Source: Corallococcus soli (lineage in GTDB: Bacteria; Myxococcota; Myxococcia; Myxococcales; Myxococcaceae). From it: a DNA stretch of 64,000 nucleotides. A program made the position numbers and the translations under genes. Positions 27,668 through 36,440 of this stretch are shown in pieces (the stretch's first letter is position 1; every line of letters starts with the position of its first letter). The notes beneath the pieces are model-generated. The model did no database searches. It saw nothing but the letters and a program-made list of their open reading frames with translations, and had not been told where the DNA came from. The DNA lies in assembly GCF_014930455.1 (NCBI RefSeq), contig NZ_JAAIYO010000002.1, positions 620,001 to 684,000 of the forward strand, read 5' to 3'.

Positions 27668-29233
27668 TTGCGTCCACCGCTTCGCCGCGTCACCCTCGTA
27701 GCCCTCGCGGGCTGTAGCGCCATCGCCCTGCTCACCGCGGCGGACACGCGCAAGCCCACGACCGAGTGGGTGGCCCGTCCTTCCGAAGCAGCCCGAATCG
27801 CGCGGGTGGAGGCGGGCCTTGCTCCCGTCGCGCTTCCTGGTGAGGAGCCCCAGCGCATGTCGCTCCAGCGCTGGATGGAGCTGTACAAGATTCCCGGCGT
27901 CAGCATCGCCGTGTTCGAGAAGAACGCGCTCGTCTGGGCCAAGGGCTATGGCGTGAAGCAGGTCGGCGGCACGGATCCCGTCATGCCGGACACGCTGTTC
28001 CAGGCCGCGTCCATCAGCAAGCCGGTGTCGGCCCTCGCGGCGTTGCACTACGTCGAAGCCGGCAAGTGGTCGCTGGACGCGAACATCAACGACAAGCTCG
28101 TCTCGTGGAAGCTGCCCGAGAATGACTTCACGACGAAGGAGAAGGTGACGCTGCGCCGCCTGCTCAGCCACAGCGCGGGCACCACCGTGCACGGCTTCCC
28201 CGGCTATGCCGTCACCGAGCCCCTTCCCACGGTGGCGCAGATCCTCGATGGGGCAAAGCCCACGAACACCGCGCCGGTGCGGGTGGACCTCGTCCCCGGG
28301 ACGCAGACGCGCTACAGCGGCGGCGGCACCACCATCGTCCAGGCGATGATGGTGGATCAGCTCAAGAAACCGTTTCCGCGGATCATGCAGGAGGCGGTGC
28401 TGGCGCCGCTCGGCCTGAAAAACAGCACGTACGAACAGCCCCTGCCCGCCTCCCTCGCGTCCAGGGCGACCGCCGGCACGTACTTCGGGGGCAAGGGCGT
28501 CGAAGGGAAGTGGCACGTCTACCCGGAGATGGCGGCCGCGGGCCTGTGGACGACGCCGTCCGACCTCGCGCGCATCGCCATCGAGGTGTCGAAGGCGCGG
28601 GCGGGCAAGTCCTCGCGCGTGGTGTCCCAGGCCATGGCGAAGCAGATGCTCACGAAGCAGTCAGAGAGCTTCGGGCTCGGGTTCCAGTTGGAAGGCAAGG
28701 ACCGCTTCGGGCACGGCGGCTCGAATCGGGGCTTCCAGTGCTCACTGACGGCGTTCGCCGACTCGGGCAGCGGGGTCGTCATCATGACCAACTCGGACAG
28801 CGGCTTCCTGCTGATGGACCGCATCGCGGACAGCGTGGCCGCCGAATACGGCTGGAAGTCGTATGTCCCCCGTCCGGAGGTGACGTTCGTCCAGATGGAC
28901 CTGCTCGCGCGGCTCAAGGGGACGGATGCCACCCTTGCCTGGTACCGGTCGATGAAGCGGGACGACGCGGCGGGGAAGCTCTCCCCCAACGACCTGAACA
29001 ACCTGGGCTACCGGCTGCTCCGGGAGGGACAGCAGGGCGACGCCCTGAAGGTCCTCAAGGCGAACGTGGAGCTCTATCCCACGGACGCGAATGCCCATGA
29101 CAGCCTGGGTGAAGGCTACATGGAGGCAGGACAGAAGGCGGAGGCCATCACCCACTACAAGAAGTCGCTCGCGCTGGACCCGAAGAACAGCCGCGCCGTG
29201 GAGATGCTCAAGAAACTCGGCGCGCAGCCCTGA
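27668..29233 (+). CDS. Serine hydrolase (class C beta-lactamase fold) lipoprotein with TPR tail
   Basis: 521 residues from a TTG start chosen because GGAG lies seven bases upstream and the product then opens with a signal helix and lipobox-like LVALAGC. Residues about 65-430 are the class C-type domain: SISK (Ser about 116) in FQAASISKPVSALA, YSG in TRYSGGGTTIVQ and the HGG in GHGGSNRGF. Residues about 440-521 hold TPR-like repeats (NDLNNLGYRLLREGQ; AHDSLGEGYMEAGQKAEAI; NSRAVEMLKKL). Esterase/peptidase plus TPR is a known architecture (EstB-like), often of unknown substrate. Confidence 0.82.
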   Translation: MRPPLRRVTLVALAGCSAIALLTAADTRKPTTEWVARPSEAARIARVEAGLAPVALPGEEPQRMSLQRWMELYKIPGVSIAVFEKNALVWAKGYGVKQVGGTDPVMPDTLFQAASISKPVSALAALHYVEAGKWSLDANINDKLVSWKLPENDFTTKEKVTLRRLLSHSAGTTVHGFPGYAVTEPLPTVAQILDGAKPTNTAPVRVDLVPGTQTRYSGGGTTIVQAMMVDQLKKPFPRIMQEAVLAPLGLKNSTYEQPLPASLASRATAGTYFGGKGVEGKWHVYPEMAAAGLWTTPSDLARIAIEVSKARAGKSSRVVSQAMAKQMLTKQSESFGLGFQLEGKDRFGHGGSNRGFQCSLTAFADSGSGVVIMTNSDSGFLLMDRIADSVAAEYGWKSYVPRPEVTFVQMDLLARLKGTDATLAWYRSMKRDDAAGKLSPNDLNNLGYRLLREGQQGDALKVLKANVELYPTDANAHDSLGEGYMEAGQKAEAITHYKKSLALDPKNSRAVEMLKKLGAQP

Positions 29234-29273
29234 CCCCCACCCGGTCGCGTCCGTCGTGTCGCCCGGACCGGGA

Positions 29274-29909
29274 CTAGAAATGGAGCTGCATGCGCACGCC
29301 GGGCTGGAGCCAGGCGTGCACCCTCCGGCCGTCGCTGGAGAAGTCGCGGGAGCCGGACCGTCTGTACTGGCCCAGCGACGCGGAGACGTAGGGACCCACC
29401 GCCATCGTGCGATTGATCCGCAGGTCCACGCCGACGTGCGCGTGCCCCAGGTCGAAGCCCCCATACGGCAGGGAGCCGGTCTCCCCCGCTTCGTCCTCGA
29501 ACTCCACCGTGGCGTTTTCGAGGCCCAGGCCCACGCCCACCCAGGGCGACACGAACGCGCCCGGCCGGAAGTGGTAGTCCAGGTCGATGCCGTACCGTCT
29601 CACATTGGAGCCGCACAGGGCCTCGAAGCACGCCTCGGGCGATCTTCCAAAGCCAAACTGGAAGTAGATGCCCAGCGAGAGCCGCGAGTTGAAGAAGTAC
29701 GCGAGCTCCACCTGCGGTGACACCGTCTCACCGATGACGTCCGTCATCTTCACGTCCCCGACCGCATTGCCCAACGGGATGCCATAGGCCACGCGAAAGC
29801 CCAGCGCGAACCCCGCGCCCTTGGGCTCGAGCGGCTGCGCCTCCACTGGCGCGGCCCACAGCAGGAAGGAGGACACCATCAACGAAGAGAGGAAGGGACG
29901 AGCAGTCAT
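29274..29909 (-). CDS. Outer-membrane beta-barrel-like protein
   Basis: 211 residues. Signal peptide (SSLMVSSFLLWAAPVEAQ, start at the ATG giving MTARPFLSS). The mature part shows alternating strand patterns, as in OmpW/OmpA-like or opacity-type barrels: GFALGFRVAYGIPLGN, VELAYFFNSRLSLGIYFQFG, PWVGVGLGLENATVEF, AHVGVDLRINRTMAVGPYV. It ends in PGVRMQLHF, with Phe as the last residue, a usual outer-membrane barrel signature. No pore or ligand can be named. Convergent with the serine hydrolase gene. Confidence 0.72.
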   Translation of the reverse strand: MTARPFLSSLMVSSFLLWAAPVEAQPLEPKGAGFALGFRVAYGIPLGNAVGDVKMTDVIGETVSPQVELAYFFNSRLSLGIYFQFGFGRSPEACFEALCGSNVRRYGIDLDYHFRPGAFVSPWVGVGLGLENATVEFEDEAGETGSLPYGGFDLGHAHVGVDLRINRTMAVGPYVSASLGQYRRSGSRDFSSDGRRVHAWLQPGVRMQLHF

Positions 29910-30088
29910 GTCGTTCACGCGAATCGCCAGCCGGTGGGTGTCTGCGACGGCGACGCGCATTGCAAAGCCGCCGCCAGCCCGCCCCAGCCGCATCCCAGAG
30001 GAGAATCCGTCCTGGGTATGGCTGAAATGCCCTGCCGCCCGCGACATGGATGTCAGGTCAGGGGCGCGCGCCCAACGGTTCTCCGGCG

Positions 30089-31066
30089 CTACTCCCCGCG
30101 CCTGACCCGGGTCTTGAGCAGGAGCTCGTCCATCACGGACGAGAACTTCCGTGGGTCGAAGGCCTTGTCCGGAGAGTGGGCCTGCTCCGCCTGGGAGAAC
30201 TGCTCCACGAGCTGCCGGAGCGGGTGCTCCATGTACTGCCGATAGGACTCATACGTCTTCTTGCGCAGGGTGTCCTGGTAGGCCCGCTCGTTGTCCTTCC
30301 AGACCTCGCTCCGGTAGCGGTGGTTCACGCCTCGCTCGAGCATGCCCTGGTTGAACCGCCGTTGGAGCTGCCCCAGGAACGTCAGCAGAAACGCCTTCGC
30401 CTCCTGCTCCCGGAGGAAGACCCGCTCCAGGCCGAAGGAATCCATGCCCACGAGGACGTGGTACGTGAGGCCATCCAGCGCCTGCGCCTGATTGCGCTTC
30501 GCCTTGCGCCAGTTGACGAGCTCCTCACCGTAGAACGTGGACTCGAGGTCGTGCGTGCGGAGGAAGACGTGCATCGTGTCTCGGCAGCTCGCGGCGACTT
30601 CGACATACCGGGCGGATATGGTGTCCCAGAGCGCGCCTTGCGGCCCCCAGTCGTCGCTGCCCAGCCAGAGCTTGAACTGGGGGTTGGTCATCTTGTCCAG
30701 GATGCCGCCGTACACAGTGCTCTCCAGCGTGTCGTAGCCTCTGGCGCGCACGTACTGGCTGACCTGCAACCCTCCGGACCAGAGGGCCAGTGGCGTGCCG
30801 GAGACCGCTGGCATCATCAGCTCCCGGGCCCTGACCGCGACCAGCTTGTCCAGGGCGACGAACTCGGGAACGGGCAGGTTCCAGGCATTGACGGCGATGA
30901 ACTCGGCCCGACGCTGAAGCCCCCGGATGATGAGCTCCCACGAATCCTGGATGAAGGCGGGTTGCAGCCTCGCTTCACGGCAGCGGCGCTCGTACTCCTT
31001 GAAATGAGGATGGATGGCGGGGAAACGCACGATTTCGGCCCAGCTCACATCGGCGCTCGGTGGCAT
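30089..31066 (-). CDS. Unknown protein with ADP-ribosyl-cyclase/NADase-like motif pattern
   Basis: 325 residues, no signal peptide. About residues 85-165 read PLALWSGGLQVSQYV, YDTLESTVYGGIL, LWDTISARYVEVAA, then MHVFLRT. The spacing WSG...G..TLE.T..G...LW...S..FA..A...V..F.R resembles toxin domains that I associate with bacterial ADP-ribosyl-cyclase-type NAD glycohydrolases; such toxins occur in polymorphic and eCIS-linked toxins. I cannot confirm this without a structure search. The C-terminal half is helical and charged with no motif I recognise. Divergent from the subtilase gene. Confidence 0.5.
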   Translation of the reverse strand: MPPSADVSWAEIVRFPAIHPHFKEYERRCREARLQPAFIQDSWELIIRGLQRRAEFIAVNAWNLPVPEFVALDKLVAVRARELMMPAVSGTPLALWSGGLQVSQYVRARGYDTLESTVYGGILDKMTNPQFKLWLGSDDWGPQGALWDTISARYVEVAASCRDTMHVFLRTHDLESTFYGEELVNWRKAKRNQAQALDGLTYHVLVGMDSFGLERVFLREQEAKAFLLTFLGQLQRRFNQGMLERGVNHRYRSEVWKDNERAYQDTLRKKTYESYRQYMEHPLRQLVEQFSQAEQAHSPDKAFDPRKFSSVMDELLLKTRVRRGE

Positions 31067-31206
31067 GAGGTTCTCGGAGCCCTCTCAGCAGCAGGACTCC
31101 ATGTCAGAGCTGAATTGTATGATATCAAAGTGAATCGGTTCCATGGGAACGGAGTGTCCCCGCGGGCCCTGCTCACGTCCCTCGTCATCCAAACTGGAGC
31201 CATCCC

Positions 31207-32802
31207 ATGCCGAAGACCTCTTCCCCCTCCTTGCGCCCGCTGCGTGGCGCGCTGGCGGGCCTGGCCCTGGTGGCCCTGGCCCCCGCCGCCGGAGCGACCC
31301 CACGGGCCCTGGCGCCGCGCGCCGCCGTGGTGAAGCACACCGGGCATGAGCTGGCCGCTGGCACGCCCGTGGAGCGCCTGGTGGTGAAGTTCCACGAGGG
31401 CAGCCGCGTTCGCCTGCGTGACAATGCCCTGGTGGCGCTCGTCTCCGAGCGCTCCTCCTCCGAGCGCAGTCTGTTCTTCGGCCGTGGGATGTCCGAAGCC
31501 CGGCTCACGGAGGACCTGCGCTCCGTGGAGGCCCTGCTGGACCGCGCGCCGCGGACCCGGCGCCCGCAGCGGTTGCTCCAGGAAGACGAGGCCACGCTGG
31601 AGGCGCGCAAGGCCTCCGGTGAGGCGCTGAGCGGCGAGCAGCTGGCGGACCTCAACCTCTACTTCCAGGTGCCGCTGCTGCCGGGCACCACCTCCGAGCG
31701 CGTGGCGGACGTCGTCGCCGCGCTCAACGCGCTGGACACGGTGGAGGTGGCCTACGCCGAACCTCCTGTCGAGGACGCCACGGTGAACACGGGCCTGGAC
31801 GCGGCGCTGCGGGGCGTGCTGGCCGCCGTCGACCTCCCGCCCACCACGCCGCTGTACACGGCCAACCAGGGCTACCTCAACGTGGCCCCGGGCGGCATTG
31901 ATGCGAACTACGCGTGGACGGTGGCCGGCGGCACCGGCACGGGCGTGCGCATCGTGGACGTGGAGACGGGCTGGAACCGGTCGCACGAGGACATGCCCGC
32001 CCTCTTCTACGTGGGCGCCGCGGGGACCGTCAGCGACCACGGCACCGCCGTGCTCGGAGAGCTGGTGGCGGTGAACAACGCCTACGGAATGAAGGGCATC
32101 GCCTACGGGGCCCAGATGGGCGTCGAATCCCATACCCCGCAGGGCCTGTCGAGCGCCCTCTCCAAGGCCGTCACCGCGGCGGGCCCGGGTGGCATCGTGC
32201 TCGTCGAGGTCCACAGCCTGGGCCCCAATGACGGCACGGCGTGCACGTGCAACACCAGCCAGTGCCACTACATCGCCGTGGAGTACTGGCAAGCCCCCTA
32301 CGACATCATCCGCAACGCCACCGCCAACGGCGTCATCGTCGTGGAGGCGGCCGGCAACGGCAGCGCCAACCTGGATGCCGCCGCCTACGCGGGGCGCTTC
32401 AATCGCGCCACGCGCGACTCGGGGGCCATCATCGTCGGCGCGAGCACGGCCACCACGCGCGCGCCCATGTGCTGGACCAACTTCGGCGGCCGCGTGGACG
32501 TCCACGGTTGGGGTGAGCGCGTGGCCTCGCTGGGCTACGGCACCCTGTTCGGCTCCGCCCATGGCGTCAACCAGTACTACACGGCCACCTTCAGCGGCAC
32601 CTCCAGCGCCTCGCCCATCGTCACGGGCGCGGCCGCCAGCGCGCAGGGGGTGGCGCGCGCCAATGGTCGCCTCTTGACCTCCGTGCAGATGCGCGGCCTG
32701 CTGCGCAACAACGGCACCGCCCAGGCCGTGGACACCCGCCAGATTGGCCCCCTGCCTGACCTGCGCAAGATGCTGCCCAAGGTCATCTCCGGCAATTACT
32801 GA
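31207..32802 (+). CDS. Secreted subtilisin-like serine protease (S8)
   Basis: 531 residues. Signal peptide (cut around AGA), then a propeptide of about 180 residues with LEARKASGEALSGEQL and LPGTTSERVADVVAAL. Catalytic residues: D251 in VRIVDVETGW, H278 in DHGTAVLGE, oxyanion N384 in AAGNGSAN, and S466 in SGTSSASPIV. This S8 order is complete. An unusual Cys-rich stretch (TACTCNTSQCHY) sits between H and N. Likely extracellular; proteolysis of prey protein is plausible. A hairpin follows at 32833. Confidence 0.93.
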   Translation: MPKTSSPSLRPLRGALAGLALVALAPAAGATPRALAPRAAVVKHTGHELAAGTPVERLVVKFHEGSRVRLRDNALVALVSERSSSERSLFFGRGMSEARLTEDLRSVEALLDRAPRTRRPQRLLQEDEATLEARKASGEALSGEQLADLNLYFQVPLLPGTTSERVADVVAALNALDTVEVAYAEPPVEDATVNTGLDAALRGVLAAVDLPPTTPLYTANQGYLNVAPGGIDANYAWTVAGGTGTGVRIVDVETGWNRSHEDMPALFYVGAAGTVSDHGTAVLGELVAVNNAYGMKGIAYGAQMGVESHTPQGLSSALSKAVTAAGPGGIVLVEVHSLGPNDGTACTCNTSQCHYIAVEYWQAPYDIIRNATANGVIVVEAAGNGSANLDAAAYAGRFNRATRDSGAIIVGASTATTRAPMCWTNFGGRVDVHGWGERVASLGYGTLFGSAHGVNQYYTATFSGTSSASPIVTGAAASAQGVARANGRLLTSVQMRGLLRNNGTAQAVDTRQIGPLPDLRKMLPKVISGNY

Positions 32803-32832
32803 CGGCAGGCTTCAGCAGGGCAGGGTCACCGC

Positions 32833-32864
32833 TCGCCACGGGCTGAAGAACGAGCCCGTGGCGA
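32833..32864 (+). terminator. Strong hairpin after the subtilase gene
   Basis: Twelve-base perfect stem TCGCCACGGGCT/AGCCCGTGGCGA with an eight-base loop. No T-run follows, so a Rho-assisted or structure-only terminator is more likely than a textbook intrinsic one. Confidence 0.5.
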
Positions 32865-33031
32865 CGCGCACCGGTGCTCGTGCTCATCGTTGCTCAATAC
32901 CCCGGTACCAGCAGTCGGGGCGCCTCCCGGGCCGCCGGTCACCCGGCCGGAACGACCGTTCCGCCCCAGGTCGTGACCGCCGGCCACCCGGTCGGCCCGG
33001 GCAACCCGGGGCCGTGGTGACGTCCGCGCGC

Positions 33032-34189
33032 ATGTCCGAAGCCTCCTCTTCCTTCCGTGGCCCGCGGGCGCTGCTCCCGCTCCTGGTGCTGTCCTTCTAC
33101 CTCCCGGTCGCGGCCCGCGCGGAGGGCACGCCGACCGATGGAGGCACCCCCGCGCCCCTTGCCTCGCCGGAGCCCACGACCGCCGCCCTCTCCAGGGACG
33201 CGTTGGCGGTGCTGGAGCAGCGAATCCTCGGCCCGGGCTGCGAACCGAAGTTGCTGGGTGACGCGGCCCGCAGCTTCATTGAGGCGCAGCTCCTCTGCGA
33301 CGCGCACCTGTCGTTCATCCTCATCCAGGCCACGCTGGACGGGCACCCGGTTCCGGACACCCAACGCCGGCTCAAGGCCCTTCTCGCGGATGCGCTCGGG
33401 CGGGCCCGACGCCCCTTCAACGCACAGAAGGGGACGCGCGTCGCGGGGCACACGCTCCCGCACAGCGTCCTCTACCGGGGCTACGTGCTGCTGATGCTCG
33501 CGGGCATGGAGCGGGCCGGGCTGGCGGACGCGGAGTCCACCGCCCTCTTCGACGCGCTGGCCGCGCAGCTCGTGGAGGCGCTCTCGCGGCAACTCCTCTT
33601 GCCCAGCTTCGGGCGCACCATCTGGCCCTGCGACAGCGCTCCGGCCGCGGCGGGGCTGCTGCTGCACGGGCGGCTCCGGGGCAACGCGGACTCGCGGGCC
33701 GCGGGTGAGCGACTCGTCGCGCGCCTCCTCGAATTGGCGGACCTGCCCACCGGCTTCCCGGCGAAGGTGGACGCGAAGGGGCGCCTCGTGGAGCCCACGC
33801 AACGCGGCACCACGCTGGCGTGGACGGGCGCCTTCCTGGGCATGGCCGCGCACCCGGCGGCACGGCGCTTCACGGCCACGCTGGTGGACGGCTACTGCGA
33901 CCACCCCGCCGGCAGCGCGCTGCCCCTCGCCGCCTGCCGCGAGTGGCCGCGCGGGGTGAAGGGCCCGGAGGACTCCGCCAGCGGCCCGCTCGTCTTCGGC
34001 GGCTACTCGCTGGGCGCGAGCGCGCTGGCCATCGCCGCCACCCGGCTGTCCGGCGAGCACGGGCAGTGGCACCTCCACCTGCTCAATGCCGCAAGGGAGA
34101 TGGGCATCCGCGATATCGTGGAGCAGCCCGGGAAACGCCCCCTGGAGGCCTCGCTCCATGGGTGGGGCACCACCGTGCGCCCCTGGTGA
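33032..34189 (+). CDS. Exported protein of unknown function, helical-toroid-like
   Basis: 385 residues from the ATG giving MSEASSSFRGP; a GTG 18 bases earlier is an alternative start. Signal peptide (LLPLLVLSFYLPVAARA), then helical repeats such as PHSVLYRGYVLLMLAGMERAG and WTGAFLGMAAHPAARRF. Paired Trp/Cys features (TIWPCDSAPAAAGLL, CREWPRGVKG) recall (alpha/alpha)n barrels of secreted lyases or linalool-dehydratase-like proteins, but I could not recognise the family. Monocistronic between the subtilase and TPM genes. Function unknown. Confidence 0.6.
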   Translation: MSEASSSFRGPRALLPLLVLSFYLPVAARAEGTPTDGGTPAPLASPEPTTAALSRDALAVLEQRILGPGCEPKLLGDAARSFIEAQLLCDAHLSFILIQATLDGHPVPDTQRRLKALLADALGRARRPFNAQKGTRVAGHTLPHSVLYRGYVLLMLAGMERAGLADAESTALFDALAAQLVEALSRQLLLPSFGRTIWPCDSAPAAAGLLLHGRLRGNADSRAAGERLVARLLELADLPTGFPAKVDAKGRLVEPTQRGTTLAWTGAFLGMAAHPAARRFTATLVDGYCDHPAGSALPLAACREWPRGVKGPEDSASGPLVFGGYSLGASALAIAATRLSGEHGQWHLHLLNAAREMGIRDIVEQPGKRPLEASLHGWGTTVRPW

Positions 34190-34268
34190 CGTGAGCGCCA
34201 GCCATCCCCGTGCCCGCTGAGAGGCCTGGGACCTCCGTCGCCGCAGGGCGAACGGAGGCTCTGCTACG

Positions 34269-35417
34269 ATGGAACCCATGCGCGCATGGCTGGGTTTCGT
34301 GGTCTTGTTCTGCGCCCTCGGCGCTCCGGCCCTGGGCCTCACGGTGGAAGAGGTGCCCCGTCCTCCCAAGGGCTCCTGGACGGTGGACCTCACCACCACC
34401 CGCGTCCTTCAGCCGTCGGTCCAGGCGGAGCTCGAACAGATGGGCACGGAGTTGGACGACCGTGGGCTTGGCCAGCTCATGGTGGTGATGCTGGACACCA
34501 CGTCGAGCAGGCCCTCGCGTGAGTTCGCGCTGGCGCTCTTCAACCGCTGGGGCATCGGTCATCCCGGGCGCGACGATGGCGTGCTGCTCTTCGTCGCGTA
34601 CGCCGACCGCAAAGTGGAGATCATCCTGGGCGATGGGGTGGATGAACCCGCCGACCAGGAGGCCAGCGACGCGGTGATGGCGCAGGCCATCGTGCCGGGC
34701 TTCAAGCGCAACGACCCCAACGCCGCGGTCCAGCTGGGCGCGCGGGGCCTGAAGGAGCTCATCGAGAACTCGCGGCTCAACCATCCCAATGACGCTGCCC
34801 CGGAGTCCGTCGCCAGCAATGCCTTCGTCGACAGCCTCTCCGCCGAGGAGGTCCAGGCCCCCCCGCCGCAGGTGACCTGGGTTCCTCCGGAAGAGGCGTC
34901 CACGGAGCCCGGCCTGGGCGTCTTCGCTGGAGGCGCGGGCGTGCTCGGCGCCGCGGGGCTGGCGGGCCGAGCCTGGTTCCGCCGCCGTCCGCGCAAGTGC
35001 AAGGCGTGTGGCACCCAGCGGCTGCGGCTCGGCGAGGTGGAGGACGATGCCCATCTCGAAGCCGGTCAGCGGGCCGAGGAGTCGCTGGGCTCGGTGGACT
35101 ACGACGTCTGGTGGTGCGAGCCGTGCGCGGACGTGCTCATCGAACGGTATGGCGCGTTCTTCACCTTCGTCGCGCGCTGCACGAAGTGCAAGTACGTGAC
35201 AGGGAAGCAGAGCACGCGGACGCTGCGAAGCGCGACGTACGATCACGGCGGCGAGGAGGAGGTGACGGTGCGGTGTGGTCACTGCGCCTTCGTTTCCGTC
35301 TCGCGCCGCTCCACGCCGCGCCGCACCCGTCCCTCGTCGTCGAGTTCCTCAAGCTCCTCACGCTCCTCGTCCGGAGGCGGGCGCTCCTCGGGGGGAGGCT
35401 CCAGCGGAAGCTGGTAG
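34269..35417 (+). CDS. TPM-domain exported/membrane protein with zinc-ribbon-like part and Ser/Gly tail
   Basis: 382 residues. Signal peptide (VVLFCALGAPALG), then a TPM domain (about residues 45-160): VVMLDTTSSRPSREFALALFNRWGIG, DDGVLLFVAYADRKVEIILGDGVD, and the F.R.. region. A membrane helix (GVFAGGAGVLGAAGLAG) is near 215-235. After it, on the other side, is a region with CKACGTQRL, CEPCADV, CTKCKYV and RCGHCAF, four CxxC knuckles in order, then a Ser/Gly/Arg-rich tail ending SGGGSSGSW, which recurs in TPM proteins. A membrane-quality-control role (as for TPM in photosystem repair) is known only for the family; this role is unassigned. Confidence 0.85.
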   Translation: MEPMRAWLGFVVLFCALGAPALGLTVEEVPRPPKGSWTVDLTTTRVLQPSVQAELEQMGTELDDRGLGQLMVVMLDTTSSRPSREFALALFNRWGIGHPGRDDGVLLFVAYADRKVEIILGDGVDEPADQEASDAVMAQAIVPGFKRNDPNAAVQLGARGLKELIENSRLNHPNDAAPESVASNAFVDSLSAEEVQAPPPQVTWVPPEEASTEPGLGVFAGGAGVLGAAGLAGRAWFRRRPRKCKACGTQRLRLGEVEDDAHLEAGQRAEESLGSVDYDVWWCEPCADVLIERYGAFFTFVARCTKCKYVTGKQSTRTLRSATYDHGGEEEVTVRCGHCAFVSVSRRSTPRRTRPSSSSSSSSSRSSSGGGRSSGGGSSGSW

Positions 35418-35454
35418 CCGCGTGCCTTGGGTGTGTTGGGATGCGCCCGGTGCA

Positions 35455-35730
35455 TGCTCCGAGAGAAGCCCGCTCAAACTCCTGTCCTCCGACGTCCCCA
35501 GCCTGCTGTTCTCCCTGGCGCTGATTCTCCAGGGCGACATGGACCCCAAGACGCCCCTTGCTGGCGCCCAGGCCCATCTCCGCGTCCTGCCCGCAGCCGC
35601 TGGCGTCAAGCTGTTCACCGTCAAGGGTGGGCCGCACTTCCTGCTCTTCACGGCGCCAGATTGCTTCAAGGCCGCGGTGAGCGCCTTCGTCCAGCAGCGG
35701 CGTGCTCCGCGTGCGGCTTGTTCGATTTGA
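35455..35730 (+). pseudogene. C-terminal relic of an alpha/beta-hydrolase
   Basis: The frame reads DVPSLLFSLALILQGDMD and PKTPLAGAQAHLRV, then GVKLFTVKGGPHFLLF to the stop. GDMDPKTPL carries the late acid Asp and GGPH the catalytic His of the alpha/beta-hydrolase family (proteolytic S33/TAP-like type). Everything upstream, including the nucleophile elbow, is absent: it lies right after the stop of the TPM gene. So this is a truncated remnant, not a working enzyme. Confidence 0.6.
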
Positions 35731-35796
35731 CTCCGGGCTTCACCTGGCTGGCGTTCCTTGCGTGGCCCCATGGGCCTCCTCGATTACTGTTGGCGT

Positions 35797-36153
35797 ATGA
35801 GAACCGTGGATGAATGGAAGGCAACGCTGCGTGCCGCGCTGAAGGACGCACTGCGCACTCGAAATGCACACGCCACGGCGGTACTGCGGGAAACGCTCGC
35901 CGCCATCGACAATGCCGAGGCGCCCGACATGAGCGTCGCGCCTGAATCGGTCGGTGGCGGCATCGCCGGCAGCGCGGGGGGGCTTGGGAGTGGCGAAGTG
36001 TCTCGACTGCTCTTGTCCCCGGAGGCGGTGGATTCGCTCATCCAGCGCGAAATCCAGGAGCGTCGCGACGCGGTGGCGCTCTACGTCCAGCTCGGCAAGT
36101 CCGAAGAGGCCCGCGTGCTGACGGCGCAAGTGGATGTGCTCTTGGGGCTCTGA
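35797..36153 (+). CDS. GatB/YqeY-like domain protein, short paralogue
   Basis: 118 residues. It starts at ATG 35797 (MRTVDEWKATLRAAL). The helical YqeY-type pattern is seen as LRTRNAHATAVLRETLAAIDNAE, then an insert rich in Gly, then LIQREIQERRDAVALYVQLGKSEEA and a final LLG. It is shorter than the housekeeping copy at 62356-62814 (152 residues): the C-terminal tRNA-binding-like half is missing. Possible tRNA-amidotransferase-related role as inferred for YqeY; for this short copy, unknown. Confidence 0.72.
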   Translation: MRTVDEWKATLRAALKDALRTRNAHATAVLRETLAAIDNAEAPDMSVAPESVGGGIAGSAGGLGSGEVSRLLLSPEAVDSLIQREIQERRDAVALYVQLGKSEEARVLTAQVDVLLGL

Positions 36154-36189
36154 GAGGGAGCCCAGCCGTCTCTTTCGGAGGGCCGGGCT

Positions 36190-36322
36190 TCAATGTGTGT
36201 CGAAGGCGGGAGTCAGGAACGCCCGCACCTCGGTTTCGTCAGCCGCCTTCAGGACCTCCTGCTGCGGCGACTCGGCCACTGCCCGCTTTGCCTCCGTCTC
36301 ATCCACGCCCGCGCTCCTCCTC
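36190..36322 (-). pseudogene. Short C-terminal coding relic overlapping direct repeat copy 1
   Basis: On the minus strand the frame reads VDETEAKRAVAESPQQ, EVLKAADETEVRAFLTPAF, DTH and a stop at 36190-36192. There is good codon usage, but a TGA lies just upstream and no ribosome site is seen. It may be the tail of a gene broken by the rearrangement that duplicated this segment; its first part is also in the second repeat copy, where it is cut off after SPQQ. Confidence 0.35.
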
Positions 36323-36357
36323 TCGGGCCGTCACGCATCTGATCCAGTAGTACTAGG
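36257..36357. repeat. 101-bp direct repeat, copy 1 (left of the WD40 gene)
   Basis: It begins TCCTGCTGCGGCGACTCGG and ends AGTAGTACTAGG. It matches the stretch at 39219-39319 in 98 of 101 positions by eye (differences CTCATCC/CCCATCT and CCAG/CAAG), same orientation. The two copies bracket the 826-residue WD40 gene at a distance of about 2.96 kb. Confidence 0.85.
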
Positions 36358-36440
36358 GCCTGTCCCTGCCTGTCGTGTCTGCCGCGACTGTAGTCCCGAG
36401 GCAGTGAGCGCTCGGAGCCCGGTTGACGGGGCTCCGAGCG

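Noticed and set aside
29240-29272. CCCGGTC/GACCGGG pair between converging genes
   Set aside because: Short stem with a long loop and no T-run; too weak to call a terminator.
32931-32995. Two 20-base direct repeats (GCCGCCGGTCACCCGG type) before the unknown exported gene
   Set aside because: About 17 of 20 match in very G+C-rich sequence; could be chance or a small hairpin, and no function is suggested.
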